64,000 bases of DNA from Colius striatus. Taxonomy: Eukaryota > Chordata > Aves > Coliiformes > Coliidae. This document shows, one piece after another, positions 1-15,000 of this stretch. The stretch is from the NCBI RefSeq assembly GCF_028858725.1, contig NC_084771.1:5732915-5796914 (forward strand), given 5' to 3'. The notes below the pieces were generated by a model, which was not told the DNA's origin, made no database searches, and saw nothing but the letters and a program-made list of their open reading frames with translations. The translations under genes were made by a program, and so were the position numbers. Within the stretch, counting starts at the first letter, position 1; the number at the start of each line of letters is the position of its first letter.

Positions 1-3000
1 AACCTAGTTACACTGTAGACTCCTCTATATGGCTGTGCCCCCATACCTTTACTGTGCAGAAAACAAAAGACCCAGCCATTCAGCTGGGAAACTGAAACAC
101 ATGCTTGCAAATATTACAGGCTTTAAATGCATTGTATTTTTAACAGTAGTTCGTGATTGGAATGACAGGAAGGAAATGAGCAGAAAACATCCTATTCTAT
201 CTCTATATAAAATCTTGCTTGTGAAAGATACAGTTACCACAATAATGATCGGATGCTAATTGATTCATTGTGCTGGGAGACAAGTGCTGAGTGGAGGAGC
301 CAGCGGGGTCATTTTCTTGCTCCAGCTCTACTTTGGTTGTTTGCTGAGGAAGGGCAGGAGCAGGTTATAAAGCTGCTGCCACTACATTCGGTGCATGTTT
401 TTCTCAGAAAAGAAGAGACACTGCCAGCCAAGATCTTTTTCCTTTGGAAATTGTGGCTGGGAAGGGCCCCTTTGGCTCGGCAGACAAAGTGGGCAGTCAG
501 ACAGCCCCTTTCCTGAATCCCAGGCAGGCACCAGACGGCTGAAGGAAGAGAGGCACCAGGCTGAATTAGATTGCCTCCTGCTTTGGACAGTAAGGCAGAG
601 GCAGGCTTAATTGCTTTGCAGCTGTTCATTTTTTCCCCTTCTCCCTCCCCTGCCCTCCTCTCCCTCCTCCCAGCTGACCCTGGTGGCAGCCGCAGCTCTA
701 GCCCCAAGGAAACCTCCTCAACCTGGGCAGAAATAGCAAAGCCTTGATACCCTTCCCTCAAGTCCAGCAGCAAATGAGAAGAGAAGGGAAAGTATTAAGG
801 GGGAGAGGGGGGGAGGCTCTTTGGCATTACCTGGTAATTTGTCCTTTTTTTTTTCTGGGTTAGTTTGTACACTGTTGTCTGAACGCTGCTTGCGGCAAGG
901 GACAGGCTGGGGCAGGGCAGGGACAGGCAGACGTCTCGGGTGACATCCTTTCAGGAGAGACGGCTGGGTGGCATTGCTGGCAGGCCCTGGCATCATGTCT
1001 GAGTGGACAAGCGGGCAGGAGAGCCTTCAGATGAGCCCCCTGCAATGTGGCACTGCCCGCAGGAGGATTTACGAGACATTTGAGATTTCCTCTCTGGAGC
1101 TGCAATACCGTTTAGGGAGGTCTCCCAGCCTGCTGCCTGGCAGCGTGGATGTCAGTGGGGTTGATCCAGTGGTGCTCTCATGGGTAAGAGAGCCTCAACA
1201 CTGAAATGTTCTTGACCTGACTATTAAAGGAAAAGCTTTTTTGAACCTCAAAGAACTTGCAGAGGTCTCCAGCCCTCAATAACTGTCTCAGGCCAGACTT
1301 GCAGATTTGCATAGGTCTGATAATCCCGAACTGTCTGCGCCTCAGCCTTGTGCAAGAAACAGAGTTTGTTTGCTTAATTGCTTTCACTCCACTACCAGTT
1401 TTAAAAATTTTAAATCGTGTTTCTGTACCTTTAGCAATGAGACTGAAGGCAGCTTTCAGCCCACCTGCTTTGCAGAGAGGGGCTTTGCTTGTCTGCTGCT
1501 CAGATAGCCTTCCTGGGTCTGTTCACCTCCAGCAGCAATGTCAAGCTAACCCAGTTTTGCAGCTGGTATCAAGCGCCAGAGGCAAGCTTTGTAGATGTCT
1601 CTTTAATTCCTGCACTTGTAGAATTTAGTGTATATTTTCCCTCCAGTTCCTCTGACTCATACAGTCCTTGGGGGTGAAGGCAAGGGGAGAACAAGAAGGC
1701 TATAACCCAGGTCTAATTTACTCATCTGATAAAGTCAGTGAGCCTTCCCCTTCTCTGTCCAGAAAGACAGTCCCTCTCAGGAGTCTGTTTGGCCTCCCAG
1801 TTATAATTATGGCATCAGTAGTTTCATACTTGACTGTCCTCCTAGGCTGACCGCATCTCCTCTGCCAGGGCGTCGCATCTGGGTGATAGCAGGAGACCAT
1901 GAAGTGCCCTGTGAGCCGGCAGCAGGATGCAGGGCACGCAGCCCCGCGTGGCTCCGGAGCATGGGCTGTCAGGCCACGCTAAGCTCTTTATTCGGGATGT
2001 CCTTGTTTATTTTTTATATCCTTAACAGCATAAAGCAGAACTTGAGCTGGGTACCAGTGCAGATTTTTGGCACATTTCTTTGAAGACAGAAAGCTGAAAT
2101 GGGGATCTTTGCTCAGAGCCGTGGAGAGATGCAGGGTGTCATTCCTGGAAAGACAGTGCAGCTACCAGATGCTTTGGTGGTCAGGGGGATTTGTGTCTGT
2201 AAGAAATGGATTTAGAAATAAGGTACAGTAGCATGTAAGTGACTTTTTTTTCCCCCCTAATCTGTTCAACATGCAGCCTACAACAGCTCTGCCTGTTAGA
2301 TTTGAATTAAAACCGGCTCCACAAGGTACAAAGGCTCTCCAGCTCCTTGCCGAGACCGGAAATCCATTGTGGCATCCTGATTAGTGCTGGTGAAATCGGA
2401 AACCTTTCTCAGGGCAGATAACAATCTCACAAATGAAAATATAACCTGTTAATCCTGAATTTTGACAGGGATGGTTGTGCAACTCCAGGCCAAATCCAGG
2501 ATGTGTCCTATCCGTGTCCTATCCATCAGAAAGGATTTGCTAGTAGGGAAGGATGGGATTGCATTCGTGTAGTACCCCCTCCCAAAAGCGCCCCAGCTTT
2601 ATGCCAGGTCTGCAGCCAGAAGCAGGAGGAAGGGTGCTGGGGGTAAGGCTTAGCGCATAAATTGGGGTTCATGTCTTGGGACTGACCCCTCTGAAGCTCT
2701 TGGCTGAAGTATCTTAACATGAGGTTTCCCATCCCCACTGTGGAAGGAGGGGTGGTCTGGCTTGGGCCATCCATACTTTTGCAGTCCCATAATAGTCCAT
2801 TTAATTATGGGTAACAATAGGTTTTGTTTTTTCCGATGTTAATAACAAGTTCCAGGGTATAAATAACTCTGCAATTAAAACAAAATGCCTAATGATTTAC
2901 CATTTGACACCTATGCAGTCTGATGGAGCCCTGGCTGCTCAAGGAATTTTCTTCTCCTGCCCTGACTATTTTGTAATTGTTTTACAAAGAACACATGGAT

Positions 3001-6000
3001 GTTCCAGTCATGAAAAAATGCCAGCCAAGGTACATTATGGCACTGTTGGAAGTGTGGCTGTGGTTTGTTTGACAACTTCTGTATATTGACCTTTGGGTTT
3101 TTTTAAGAAAAACACCAATAGTCAGAATTGCTTTGTCCTGGGACCCATTAACTCCTTCAGAGCCCCTGTGGTGTCTGTTGATATGAGCAGCACACGCGTG
3201 GCCAGATACCGTGACTTGTGAACCACCTCAACTGCTGTTGGAGGTGTGCAGGCAGTTGCTGCATATCCCTTTGGTCATTTGGAAGAGCCAATCTATATGT
3301 ACAAACCTGTGGCATTAAGCCCAAGCACACTAACCACAATAGCTAAGGAGACAGAGGCCATAGGGAAATCACCTCAGAGGGGAAGTCACCTTCTCCTTCA
3401 GAGAGGAGACATGGAATGCAGCCTCTCGTTTCCGAGATTGGCTGTGATGTGTTTCATATGGAGCCTGCCAATGGAGTTGCTTAAATATACAAGTGTGCCT
3501 AAAAAATGTAAAAATAAAAGCACTGCTATTTTAAGACTCTAGAATCAGGGATTATAAATAGCTCAACTGGTGTGTTAGTCCTGGCTGGGTGTGTCGGGCA
3601 TAAAACCTCACCACAACTGTCACTTCCCTTTGAAGCAGCTTGTCGGTGAGTGACCGCAGCAGTGAAGCCTCCTCTGCGTTCCCGTATCCTCTTGATAAGC
3701 ACAGGTCAATGATAAGGTGCTCTCCAGGCTGAGGTGTCCATCACACAAGCTCTGGCTTTGCCAAGTCAGGCCTGCGAGCACACAGGAAGGGAAAGGTGGG
3801 TGCCCGTGGGCGAGGAGCGCTGCACAGCCAGGGTTTGGCAGGGTAAAGCGAAGCTCACTGCTGAGCACAAGCTGTAGAGCTGTGGCTGCCCAGCCCCAGA
3901 CAAAAGACAAAATACCTGCGTGGTTAAGCGCTGGTTTGGGACTTGTGAGATGTGGCTTTAGTGCTCTCTGTTGTAGGCCTTCCTCTGTGACTGGTTAGGA
4001 TTTGTATTCCTGTCCCCAGCATTCAGACTCTTCTGGTGGAGAAAAAGATCTTTAGGGGGTAATTTTACCTCACCCTAATGTGCACCTTCAAAAAGTGATG
4101 GATGCTTTGTGGTGAGGGAAGCCTGGATAGCATGTTGAGGCTTGGCCCTTGTCTGTTGGAGGTACCTTTATTCTTCACTTTGGAAGAAGCAGCAGCTGTG
4201 GCAATCCGATACACAAAAGTCTGTGAAGCTGAAGGGCATATATGTACCTTAAATTACTGTCTTCCGCCTCAGAAAGCATTTTCATTTCTGCCTGGTTTTC
4301 CAGTGGCTGGAAAGAAGTACCTTTGGTGGTGTCCCACCACCTCAGCAGCAAAGGCGAGAGGCTGGGGGACAGGGTCTTCTCAGTGCTTGCTGGCTCCAGC
4401 ACCAAATAATGATGTGTTGATTTGCAATCTGTGGAGCCAGGAGGCAGCCCTGGGTGACAGGGATCTGGAGACTAGTAAACAAAAGAAGGCACAGTTGGAA
4501 CTCAAACTGTAAGAAAGCTTGTTTGGGTCTAAAGAAAGCAAGTATAAAAGCAAATAATGACAGTGTTCAAAAAGGTCTGCAGTGGTGTATCTCAGGACAA
4601 GATGCAAATGTATCTGCCATGCCCTTGCGCTGGTAGGTTGCCAAAATCTGGGTTATTCTTACAGGGAGCTCTAAGCAGCCTGTTCCCAGGTGAAAGAAAA
4701 GCTTGTTGGCTGCTCCTTCTTTTCATAATAGATAGAACTGGGCCAGAAATCTCTCATGGTGTAGCTGAGTCTTCCCCAGAAAGGGTGAGCTTATTTTATG
4801 TTCTCTCAGTGGAGGAAAGCTTGCAGCCAGGCTATGTCTAGCATCTCTAAAAGAAGCCAAACATCCTGATGCCTGAAGGTTTCCCAGAGTTCATGCTGAA
4901 TTCTTCCTGCATGGCCTGCTTCTAACACAGAGCTGTGTCCTGGTGTGATACTCCCCTACTGCAGAACAAGCCGCTTGTATTTTGAGGTGATGGAGAAGAT
5001 GTTTTCCATCAAGAAATAAATAGGGACTACAGCAGTGACAAATAAAGATCTTATGGGTTTAAAACCAATAAACTGACAGCTCCATTTTCAAACCTGGATG
5101 TTTCAAACTAACCACTTAGAAACAGTATTTTGGCAATCTGCTGACTGCAGCGGGCACCTGTGTTCTCTGCAACTGCTGACAGTCAGGGAGCTTCTGGAGG
5201 TGGCCTGGAGAGGATATGAAAAGTTACAGTAACTGCCAGGTCAAAAATTAAAGCCTTTGTCTGGAAATGAAGTTGTTACTTTGGTCTGAAAACAGGGGCT
5301 TCTTTGGTTGCTTGCCGTGGTCAGAGCTGCTCCTGGAGGGCAGCTCCTGGACTGATTTAATGCTCCATGTCTTTTTTTTCTTCTACACTGAACTCTTAAT
5401 TATGGCTGCATTTCAGTGCAGATTATCAGGGAGTGCAGTGCAGAGCCCGAGACCCCTGGGGTGCAGTAAGTGCCCTGATCTCCTCTGCCCTGCCCCTGGG
5501 GGGTGTTTACAGATGAGATGTGTGGCTCTGCGAGGGTGTGTGCACATACACAGAGTTATGGTATGAAGAAGCTCAGTTTGCTTTTTATTATGTCCCTCCC
5601 CCCTTCTTCTTTTCTATAATCATGGCCAAACAGGAACAAATGAGTGTGTCACTTTAAACCATGAAACCACTTAGTCCGTAAAGACAGATTTGGCGTCTTT
5701 GTGCGGGCAGTGACAGGCCAACGCACCGCTCCATAGTGATCCCACTGTTCTCCCTCTGCCCCGCACCCCACCGCTGCTCCCCACCCCCTCCCACATTTGC
5801 TCCCTCTGTGCCCGCCTCTGTTTTTGTGGTTGGTAACCAGCAAAAGAATGGAATGGATTTAATGATTTGTTGGCTGCGGTGCCGGCATGATTAAGTCAAT
5901 AAAGCTGCAAGCTGAAAACAGTGTAGTTACAGTATATGACTTTAACCTTGTTAATGCATGTTTATGTCCTCTTGCCCACTGTATAGCTGTACATTGCATA

Positions 6001-9000
6001 AAGAAGATCTGACCAATCTTTAACCCATTAAATAATTCATAAAGTGAGAGCAGACATCAGCTACTCGCAGAGCGGATCAGTAACCATGGGGTCAGCAATA
6101 ACTTTGGCTCCCTGGACCATATCCAGCATGTTTAAACTCTGGTGATGTCACCAGGCAAGCTTCTAACCTTAATCATTTGGATGGGAACAAAGGGAAGTTA
6201 ACTGTTGACATGCAGTGTCTCTGCAGAAGAAACACTTGTGAGTTCTTTGCAACATCTCTGCCTTGCAGGGAACATGGACTAGCTCCAGCCTCCTTGCGTC
6301 TTTTATACGCTTCCCTCTGTCCTTACAGCAAAAGTGTGCCTGGCCAAATGTTCAAAGGCATGTGTTTCCTAGATTACTCTTATCTTAAATGACAGAGGCA
6401 CACAAATCCCACAGAATTTCAGGGAAATGTTGGCTGACTTGAGGGTATTTGGAGGCACTCGGGTGGTTTTTGAATTGTGGATAAATGTTGAATGAAAAAG
6501 TATCTCCTGCTGTGTAAATGACTGAAGACGTATAACGGGGATGGAAGAGGGCAGAAGCCAAGGATGTGGAGCGAAGTAGGGCTGTTGTCACCACAGTAGA
6601 AGCTCTCACAGTAAAACATCAAGCAAGGCTTGCTGGAAAATCCTAGGATTCTCACCCATAACTACCTCAGCTAGCCTCTTTTCATACTAGCCAAAACCCA
6701 GGGCTGACTTCTGCCAGCACACAGCCTTCTCTGCCATAGGGATTCTCCAAGTGCGGTGATGTCCATGGTTCTTGCAGCAGCCTCTCCTGCTGGCACAGAA
6801 GGGGTAAGTCATGGGACCGTGGGGCATGTGGCTGGGACACGCTGCGCTCCGCTGGTCTGTGCAACCAGGTTAGAGGCCCTCGGGGGCCATTACAACTCGG
6901 TGTAGTTTAGTGCTGTTGAGATGCAACCAGCTGCGGCCGGACCGGGAGGAGAGATGCAGGGATGAGGACATGACAGAATCTCATATGCAGAATGAAGCAG
7001 AAAATGCCCTCCCACCACTCACCACTGAGCGGCACAGAGCACAGTTCTGCTGCAGGTCTTTGGGGTCACAACCCAAGAGCATGGGAGAGGCCTCATTTCA
7101 GGAGGCTGAAGACAGAACCCTCACGCTGCCCCAGGAACTGCCCTTATCTTCCTGTTACTCTCTTAACTTTTAATTCCTTTTAGGGGAAAACTGAGGCAGA
7201 GGGAGAAATGAAGTGACTTGTCCTTAGTCACGTGAAGAAACTATGTTTGATGGAACTGGAAACAGAACCTGGTCGTGTGAGCCCATGTCAATACAGCCAG
7301 CTTTTATCCTGTGACTCAGTCACAACACAAACTCACTGCTCAAGATTGTCTTCTTCAGAGGTGGCTTTGGAGTTCACCTTTAATGATCCTATTTTCTGTG
7401 TCTCCTTCTGACAAGTTGCGTGCTGAGAGTCTCATGAGGTAACTCTCCACTCTGTGTCCAAAGGGACACTTGCTTGTGCAAGTAAACTCATGGGAGGCTT
7501 GTGTGCCTATCAGCACAGCATATATCCAGGTGTGTTTGCAAACAGACCTCTAGGATGCTGTGATGTGTGTGTCTTTGTGTTTAGGACTATTGGGACTATT
7601 AAAAGCACCCAGGTAAAAGCTCTGACACAGTCATTTGGGAGCCAGATGGCTGTGTACAGCAGAGCATATCTCAGAATCCATTAACTACATCAGCTCAGTA
7701 GTGAATTTTCCAGGTGCCAAAAGATATGCACCTTGAGTTGGAGATTAGAGCCTGGGTCTCCAGTCTGTTGTTGCCAGCGTCTTTAGCCAGAGACAGCCAT
7801 GCTGAGCATTCACAGTCACTCGGTTATTTCCTGTTGCTTTATGGGTGTGCCAACAAAGACTCTCAAATCAATTTACCCTGTTGTTTTTTTGGTTTGGAGT
7901 TTGGTTTTTTTTCTGGTTGGTGTGGTTTGGTTTTGCCATAATCCAGAGCAGCAGTCTCTGCTTCAGAGAAGACGCTCCGGAACTGATGGCAAGTCAAATC
8001 TGATCTGGGTGGGAATTCCATGTTGTCTTTACTTTGGTTTTTAGCTTGGGAAGTTGTGTGATGCGCCTGAAAATCTTTCCTTACCGGTCTATTGCTTTCA
8101 ATGAATGAACCCACATACACCTAGTGATGTTCTATTACCAGTCACCCACCATAGGGTATATAGCAGCTGGTAATTTTTGTGCACTGACTGCCCTATTTTT
8201 TTTCTGCTTGATGGAAAACAAGAGTCTCTGCAAACATATGCTAATGCTGAATGGGGGGGGGTCCCAACTTCTGACCCATAGCTAATATCCTACAAGTCAC
8301 ACGAAGCTACCAAGGATTCTTGAGCTGGAGTTCGAAATGCCTGTGTTATCAGGGAATAAACACCATTAATTGCTTCTAATATGTCATGCAGTGGTTAAAT
8401 GACAAGATCCTTATTAGTATGCGTTTATATCAGCCTTTTCAGTGCATGTGAGGGGGAGTATGAAGTGGTAAAATTATTTAAAATTAGTGGGGAATATTTA
8501 CAGGAAGGCATAAAGAACTGTCAGTTGAGGAAAGCAGCATTTTATGTTCTTGTCCCAGATGACCTTGCTCCAAGGACAAATCAGAGCTTGATGAAATGAA
8601 GCTGCAGATGGCTAGTGATCTCAACTCTGTAATAATGAAATGACACAAGAAAAAAAATGAGACATCTACAGTTTGTAAATACAATCTGAATGGAAGGGGA
8701 GAAAAGGGATTTTTAAGGAGAGATTGAGTTGACTTGGTTACAGCAGCTCGGCTTCGGGTGTTTTAATAATAATTTCCATTTAAAAAAAAGTAATGGAATT
8801 GTTCCTTGTTCCCCACACCCAAGGTCACTTTAATACATTTTTCTTTTTTAACATGTCAATATCTTGGTTTTAAAAATTTGGTCACGAGGATTGCCTACTC
8901 ACAGCCTACTTTGATTCCCTTGTTTTAGCGTATTATTTATCGCTGCGTTTTGTTTTGTTGGTCGCAGTGGGGATTTTTGGCACCTGATTTCGTAGAAGAT

Positions 9001-12000
9001 CCAATACAAGCATTTTGGATGTTTGACTAGTTTGATCTGTTAGGAAAGTGTAAGCTTGAGACAGGTTTAATAGCAAAAAAGTTATGTGATACTTGGTGCC
9101 AGAGCATGCTTTGTTTGTGTAGAATCAGGGGTATACACTGTTGGGTTTTGCATGTGGGCAGCTTTTCATGCAAAGGGCTTCTCAGAAGCGGTTAGGCAGC
9201 CAACTGCTATTGAGAGTTAACAAGACTTGGGCATCTGCCTCTGCAAAGTGAACTTTTGCATGAAAAGGAAAAAGAAATTCAGGAAACGTTAACTTAGAGA
9301 AATCAAGGGATTAGCAAATCGCTGTGATCCAGACCACCTCTCTGCAGTTCACAGAGCTTTTCAGGAATGGCCAGGCAGAGACCTGATTTCTCCCTTTAGC
9401 TCAAGATTTCCTGACTTTGACTTTGTTAGAGTAAAATCTTCACTTTTTTTTTTTTTATCAGCTCTTTTCTGCTCTCCCTTATACATAAACTCACCAGCCC
9501 GTTGTTGCCTTTCTTTGTAGCAGCTTCTGCAGGGGGTTGAGCTACCCCAGCTCCTTTTGAATCAAATCGACACCTCTGAGAGCATGCCTTGACACAACAC
9601 AAGGATTACTTGAGTCAAACCACTTTATAGATATGAGATGTTGTAGTTTGTCATCACAGCTAGCGCAACCTTGTAGAGACAGGCAGAAGGACTACCAGCC
9701 AAAATTGGGTGAGATAAATACAGTTTTAGATTATCTCATTGAATTTATAGGCAAGCTGCCCTCCATGAGAAAGAGAGCATGGTGTCAAGGGTTGGAGAAT
9801 CATGATAGCTGTACAAGCCAAATATAAATATTTTGTTCTTTGCAGAGAATTCAATTTTGTGTCTTGATTATGTGTTACATAGACAAGTACAAAACACCTA
9901 TGTCTGCACTGCTGTATACAAACAAAAACAAGAACAGGTACAGTTTGTGTTAAAGGCATGGTGGTACAAAGACTGGTGGGGATGAGTCCAGCCCTAGAGC
10001 ACTGCTTTCAGGTGGAAGAAAAGTGTGTTAACACTGGAGATGCTCAGGTCCCACTGCTGCTGGGGGGTCTGGCAGAGGCTCTGTGGGTCTCTAGTCCTCA
10101 TGTAAGGTTTGTCTTTCATTTGGGATAGTGAAGCAAAGCTGTTTTCTGGACTGCTGTCACCCATGGTCTTGGAGTCTATCCGGGCCAAAGGATCTATATG
10201 CAGGGGAGCTGCTTTGCTGGATTGTGCCTCCTTACAAGCAGCACAGTCCCTGAGAGATTGTGTGTGTCTGTGATACACCGGTTCTCCCATCCGTGTTGTG
10301 CCTCAGGCTCTTGGCTGCTCCCAAAGCCGTTTCTCATGTTCATTCTAACAACGTGACGCTGGTAACAACATCACAGCTTGATTTCAACTTCCCTCCTGAA
10401 AGATGCATTTTCAACTAAGAGAAAAACCACTGTTGCAATAAGTCACTCTGGATTTTCTGTCTGTGTTGCTCTGATTGCTGCTGCTCTTCAATGGCATGTT
10501 TTGATGGATGAAACCAGCTCTGGAAATATCAGTAGAGTCTTTACACAAAAGCTTTTACTAATGCAATTATTTATTTTTTTCAAGAGGGGAAGTGGACTCA
10601 GTTTTCATCTTATTAAAATTCTGTGTGTGTTTTTAAAAGCACTTTGGGTACTTTGATGGGATTTTGTTTTGTTTTGAACAGCATGCAGCATAAGAGCAGC
10701 TATAGGGAAATCAGTGTTTCATCTGCTTTGCTTGAAGGGAGGAGATCCTGATACAGTTGCTAGCCAGGTGTAGTGATTTTGTCACTGCTCCTAGCAAAGA
10801 AGGAGGGCTGCCTTTGAAGGAAGCTGTGTGTGTTCATGCCTTATGAAAAGAGAGAAAAACTTAAAAGAACTTTTTTTTAAAAACAAGACCATATACCCAT
10901 AGATCACTTAGAGTCTTCAAACAAAGCCTTTTCCTGACTGACAGCCCCCAAGATAAGCTTCGAAACTTGAGTCTGGTAGTATTTCACATGCTTGTGTACC
11001 ACATAAATGGGTGAAAGATGGGTAAAAAAAAAGATCCACTGAGCCGCACAGTTTGTTTTATCAATGTTCATACATTGTGTTAAAACAAACATGCAAACAA
11101 AAAGCTTTGGCGCTTCGGAACTGAAGGGCTGTTTTATCTTGAAAAGCATCTCTGAATTGTGAGCAGAATAGAGGAGAGGCAAAAGACAAAAAACTTCCAA
11201 AGAGCAAATGGAGAGTTTTATTAACGGCCAGAAGCAGAGGCAAGCAGCATTTGTAACCCCTGACTCCTGTGTAGCAAATGATGATGGCATCTCACAGACA
11301 TCACACTCTTGATTCTGCCAAACCATGACCCATGATATGATTTTGTTTACTTGCATTGGCCAAACAGGCTCATCATCTACTTGGATTAACAGCCATGGAG
11401 GCAATGATCTTCTTTTGCAAAGGTGGCATCCAAGTGTTCACGGGGCCTATAAGGCCCTGGGAGCCTGTGTGGCTTCTCTGGAGATCTAAACGTGAAACTC
11501 TTAAAACATCAAATTCTATGGGTGAGGAAACTTTAACATTATCAGTGTTTTGGTTCCTTAGTTTGTAGGATTTGTAGACTTGTGCCTAGGAGTCTTGGTT
11601 TTGGACTTCCAGTGAAGTGCTGCCCAGGCACTCTGGGAAGTTGCAGCACACCCAGTAAACAGGAGCCGATGCACTGGGAGGACAGGGAAATCAGAGCCAC
11701 CAGTGTGAAACTGGTGTTTGCGTTTCCTCAGCAGAGTACAACACTCCCCACATGTAACAGATGTTCTTAAAATACAGAACGAAACTTGGTTAAAGAAACT
11801 TCGCCCCACCCCTCGATATTCGCTCTCCCTGTGTGAACACGGATCCACCTCGAGGCCCTGGCCCTCGGAGCAGATCAGTCACATAGGCTCCTGTCGAGTC
11901 CTCTAGCCATGTTTTTTCTCTCTGGGTTTTTCTATAAATGATTATTTTATTGTGTGGTATCTTGGTAAATAGTTCCAGCTGAGTTATCTTTGCTTCCAGA

Positions 12001-15000
12001 AAAAAGAAACTGGTGGAAAAAGAAGTTTGTCCCTTTCTCGTATTTACAGCAATCGCCCACCCTGAGCAACCCATTTCCTTTGATCTTTTCTCTTTATGCT
12101 GAGGTGCTGAGGCTCATCTCAACAACCCTTCTGTTTTAAGCTCTGTAATTACTGGATTCAGCTGGATGCCCCATTGAAAGTGGAGGGAATATTTCTCCAA
12201 TCAGCAATGTGTTTTGAAAAGCAAGAAACTTTCTAAATGCAGGTTCTAGATGCATTTGTAACTAGAGACATCTCTGTTCTTCCACGGCTGCTAATGTTTT
12301 CAGTTAGGAAGTAAAGCTCTTCCTCAACCCTGCAAATATCTACCGAAATTTGCAAAGCTGCCTGCCTCTTTCTCAGTAACCTTGCTGTGACCTGGTTATC
12401 TGTTAGAACCACAAAGAATTCAGTCTCTAATTAGTCCATCTGTTAACTATTGAAATTCATGGCTTAGTTTTATTGTCTAGGTCTGTAACATAATGCTGAA
12501 TGGTCTCACCTGGCAGCTTATTTCCTATAAAGCAAATGTGCCTTTCCAAGAGCCATTTTGGTGCAGATAACTGTCTTTTCAGCATTGGACAAATGACTCT
12601 GTCTAGCAGCCTGCAGTCCCCTTCATGCCCTCACTGAAATAAATTGTACATCTCCAGTAGCTCTGGGCTTAAGTCAATACAATTTAACATGTACATTTCT
12701 TTGTTATATTCTTTGGAGTTACACTGTAAGAGCAGATGGGAAAGTTTAATAATGATAAATGAGTTGAGTGTTTTCACATAGTCCTAAAAAACAATGAATG
12801 TTCTTTGTTAAAGATTAGAGGGATTCTTACGTATTTGCCAAAGAGCGATTAGAGCTCCAGCTCAGATCCTCAGAAAGTCTTGCTTTTAAATTCTTTTTGG
12901 ACTGTTTGTTAATGAGGATTCAGAGGAATTAGGGGCCATAAATTTCTTCATTCTTGCTTAAGTGAAGCCACAAAGTGATTACTGGATATATCACTAAGTG
13001 CCGAGGACTGGAGTTTATCAACTGCGTGCGCGCAGAACAATTCATCTCCGTGCTTATTTACTGCGGCTGTGCATCTCTTTCACAGCCAGCTGATGGGGCC
13101 GGGAACATCGAGCTCATGGGTGGATTTTCAGAAGGATGTAGGTTCATAAATACATGTGGCAGGTCTCAGTGGGACTGTTTGAACGCTTTCCTTTAAGGGC
13201 TTGCCTGGATGTTTTGTTGGAGCAGCCCCATGCGCACTACAAGTGCAGATGGGGTGCTCAGGCTGAGCAAGCTGCCACTGCACACCGGCCGGGAGAGGCT
13301 GGTTTCCCTGGGGTCTGCCACGGCCGTTATAGTTACAGTCCGTGGTAGAATGCTGACACAAACAGTATCCATTCCTGGAAACCTGGAATCTGGTTCTTTT
13401 CTCCTTGCTCTCAAAACTAGTGCATGAGATGCTGAGTCAAAATGGTGAAGTTAGCCCCAGTGCCTTTCTGAACAGCAATTGCCACATTGGCAAGCCCAGG
13501 GAGTGCTGCAGGAGCTGGGGACCTGCTGTGTGACAGTTTGCCTAGCAACAGAAACACATGCTCTCCAGCACGCTCTCCAGTTCCAGGGCTGCGTGGCCTG
13601 CTGTTTGGTTAGGGATTCTTCCCATTTCGTGTTACGAGTTTTTGGAGGGAAGAATGGCAAAAAACTTGATACTTACATGCAAAGATGTTGTTTTTTCAAG
13701 ATGAAGAACAGGGATCCCCTGTAGCCATCCCCTGTACCCTCCAGTGGAGCTTACAGCAGGCTCAGCCACACGACTTTTTGGGTGTGAACACCCGCTCCCA
13801 TCCTTCCCAGCTTCAACGCTAGAATCCTCCTCTCCCTGTTCTCTTCCTGGATTTTGAAATGGGATGGTCTAAACTTTAGAGAAGTTAAGATTATGGCTTG
13901 TTTGGCTTGGCCTTACTATGGGAAGGAAAGTGATTTTTCTTGGGGAGTGATGAAAAGGAAAAATGTTTAAAGTTCATTAACCTTTGGTACAGATTGCAGT
14001 GTCCTTTTAGACTACACCACAGCTATTCTTAGCCGTGACGTTTAAGTGGTTATGTTTTAGAGTAAGGGAATACAGTAGTTCCCACTAGTGGTGAAAAGAG
14101 AGAAGTTTTTCTTTTCTTTTTCCTTTTTTTGGCTTAACCTAAATATGAACTGCAGAACGGAAGATTTCCAGTTCATTCCTTGCTTTCTCATCTATGTTAT
14201 TTTGTCCTGATTTCCCCAAAAGCACAATTTATCTCTATAGATTGTTTCTTTACTGGCTAATTAAGTGTTATACAACTTTGCTCTGAAAAACTCAGCAACC
14301 CATTCTGTGTATTTGCAAATGAACTTGGTTGATTGTCATTATTGCTATAGGGTGCCTGCAGAAAGTCCCATATAATTAAGCTGTCGTACTGCCACAGCAC
14401 AAGAGCCGCAATTAGTAATGTGATTTACACTTCTTTACCATTAATAATATGGAAAAATCAACACTATTTTCTTGATGATGCTTTGGAGAAATTAGAATGA
14501 GGTGGACATGATTAGGAGAAGAGACTTTAATGTTCTGACTTGTTCATGCGATAGCCCTGAGCGAGACATCAGAATGATTGTCCTTGCACTAAACTCATTT
14601 GCTTCAGTAAGCACAGACCCTCTGCACGCAACAAGACAAGTTTGGAGGAAATTGGATAGATGGCAGGGATTTTGGTGGTATGAACATTTCAGTGTCTTTC
14701 ATGTGCAGAGTACACAAACTGAATCCCTGCACTTTCAAATATTCCCCTAGGGGCAATCTGCATTATTCAAAGCTTAACTATGGCAGCAGAATCCTGTCTG
14801 ACATGGAAGCAGAGTGCTAGCTTTACATGAACTTTCATATTTACATCTGTAGTAAATCATATTTGCTTTTTCTTCCCCTCCCTCTTTTTCTGTGGGAGAG
14901 AAGGAGTAAAATGGGTAGGAGGGAAGGGGGAGGAGGAGAGATGTCCGGTAGAATTGTAAGCAAAGCACCAGTAATAAAGTCTAGTCTTATGAGACTGCCC

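Noticed and set aside
10904-11404. 166-codon open frame on the minus strand
   Set aside because: Longest isolated frame in the upstream intron, but the peptide is low in recognisable domains, includes translated homopolymer runs (Phe run from the A9 tract) and matches nothing I know. Likely chance.
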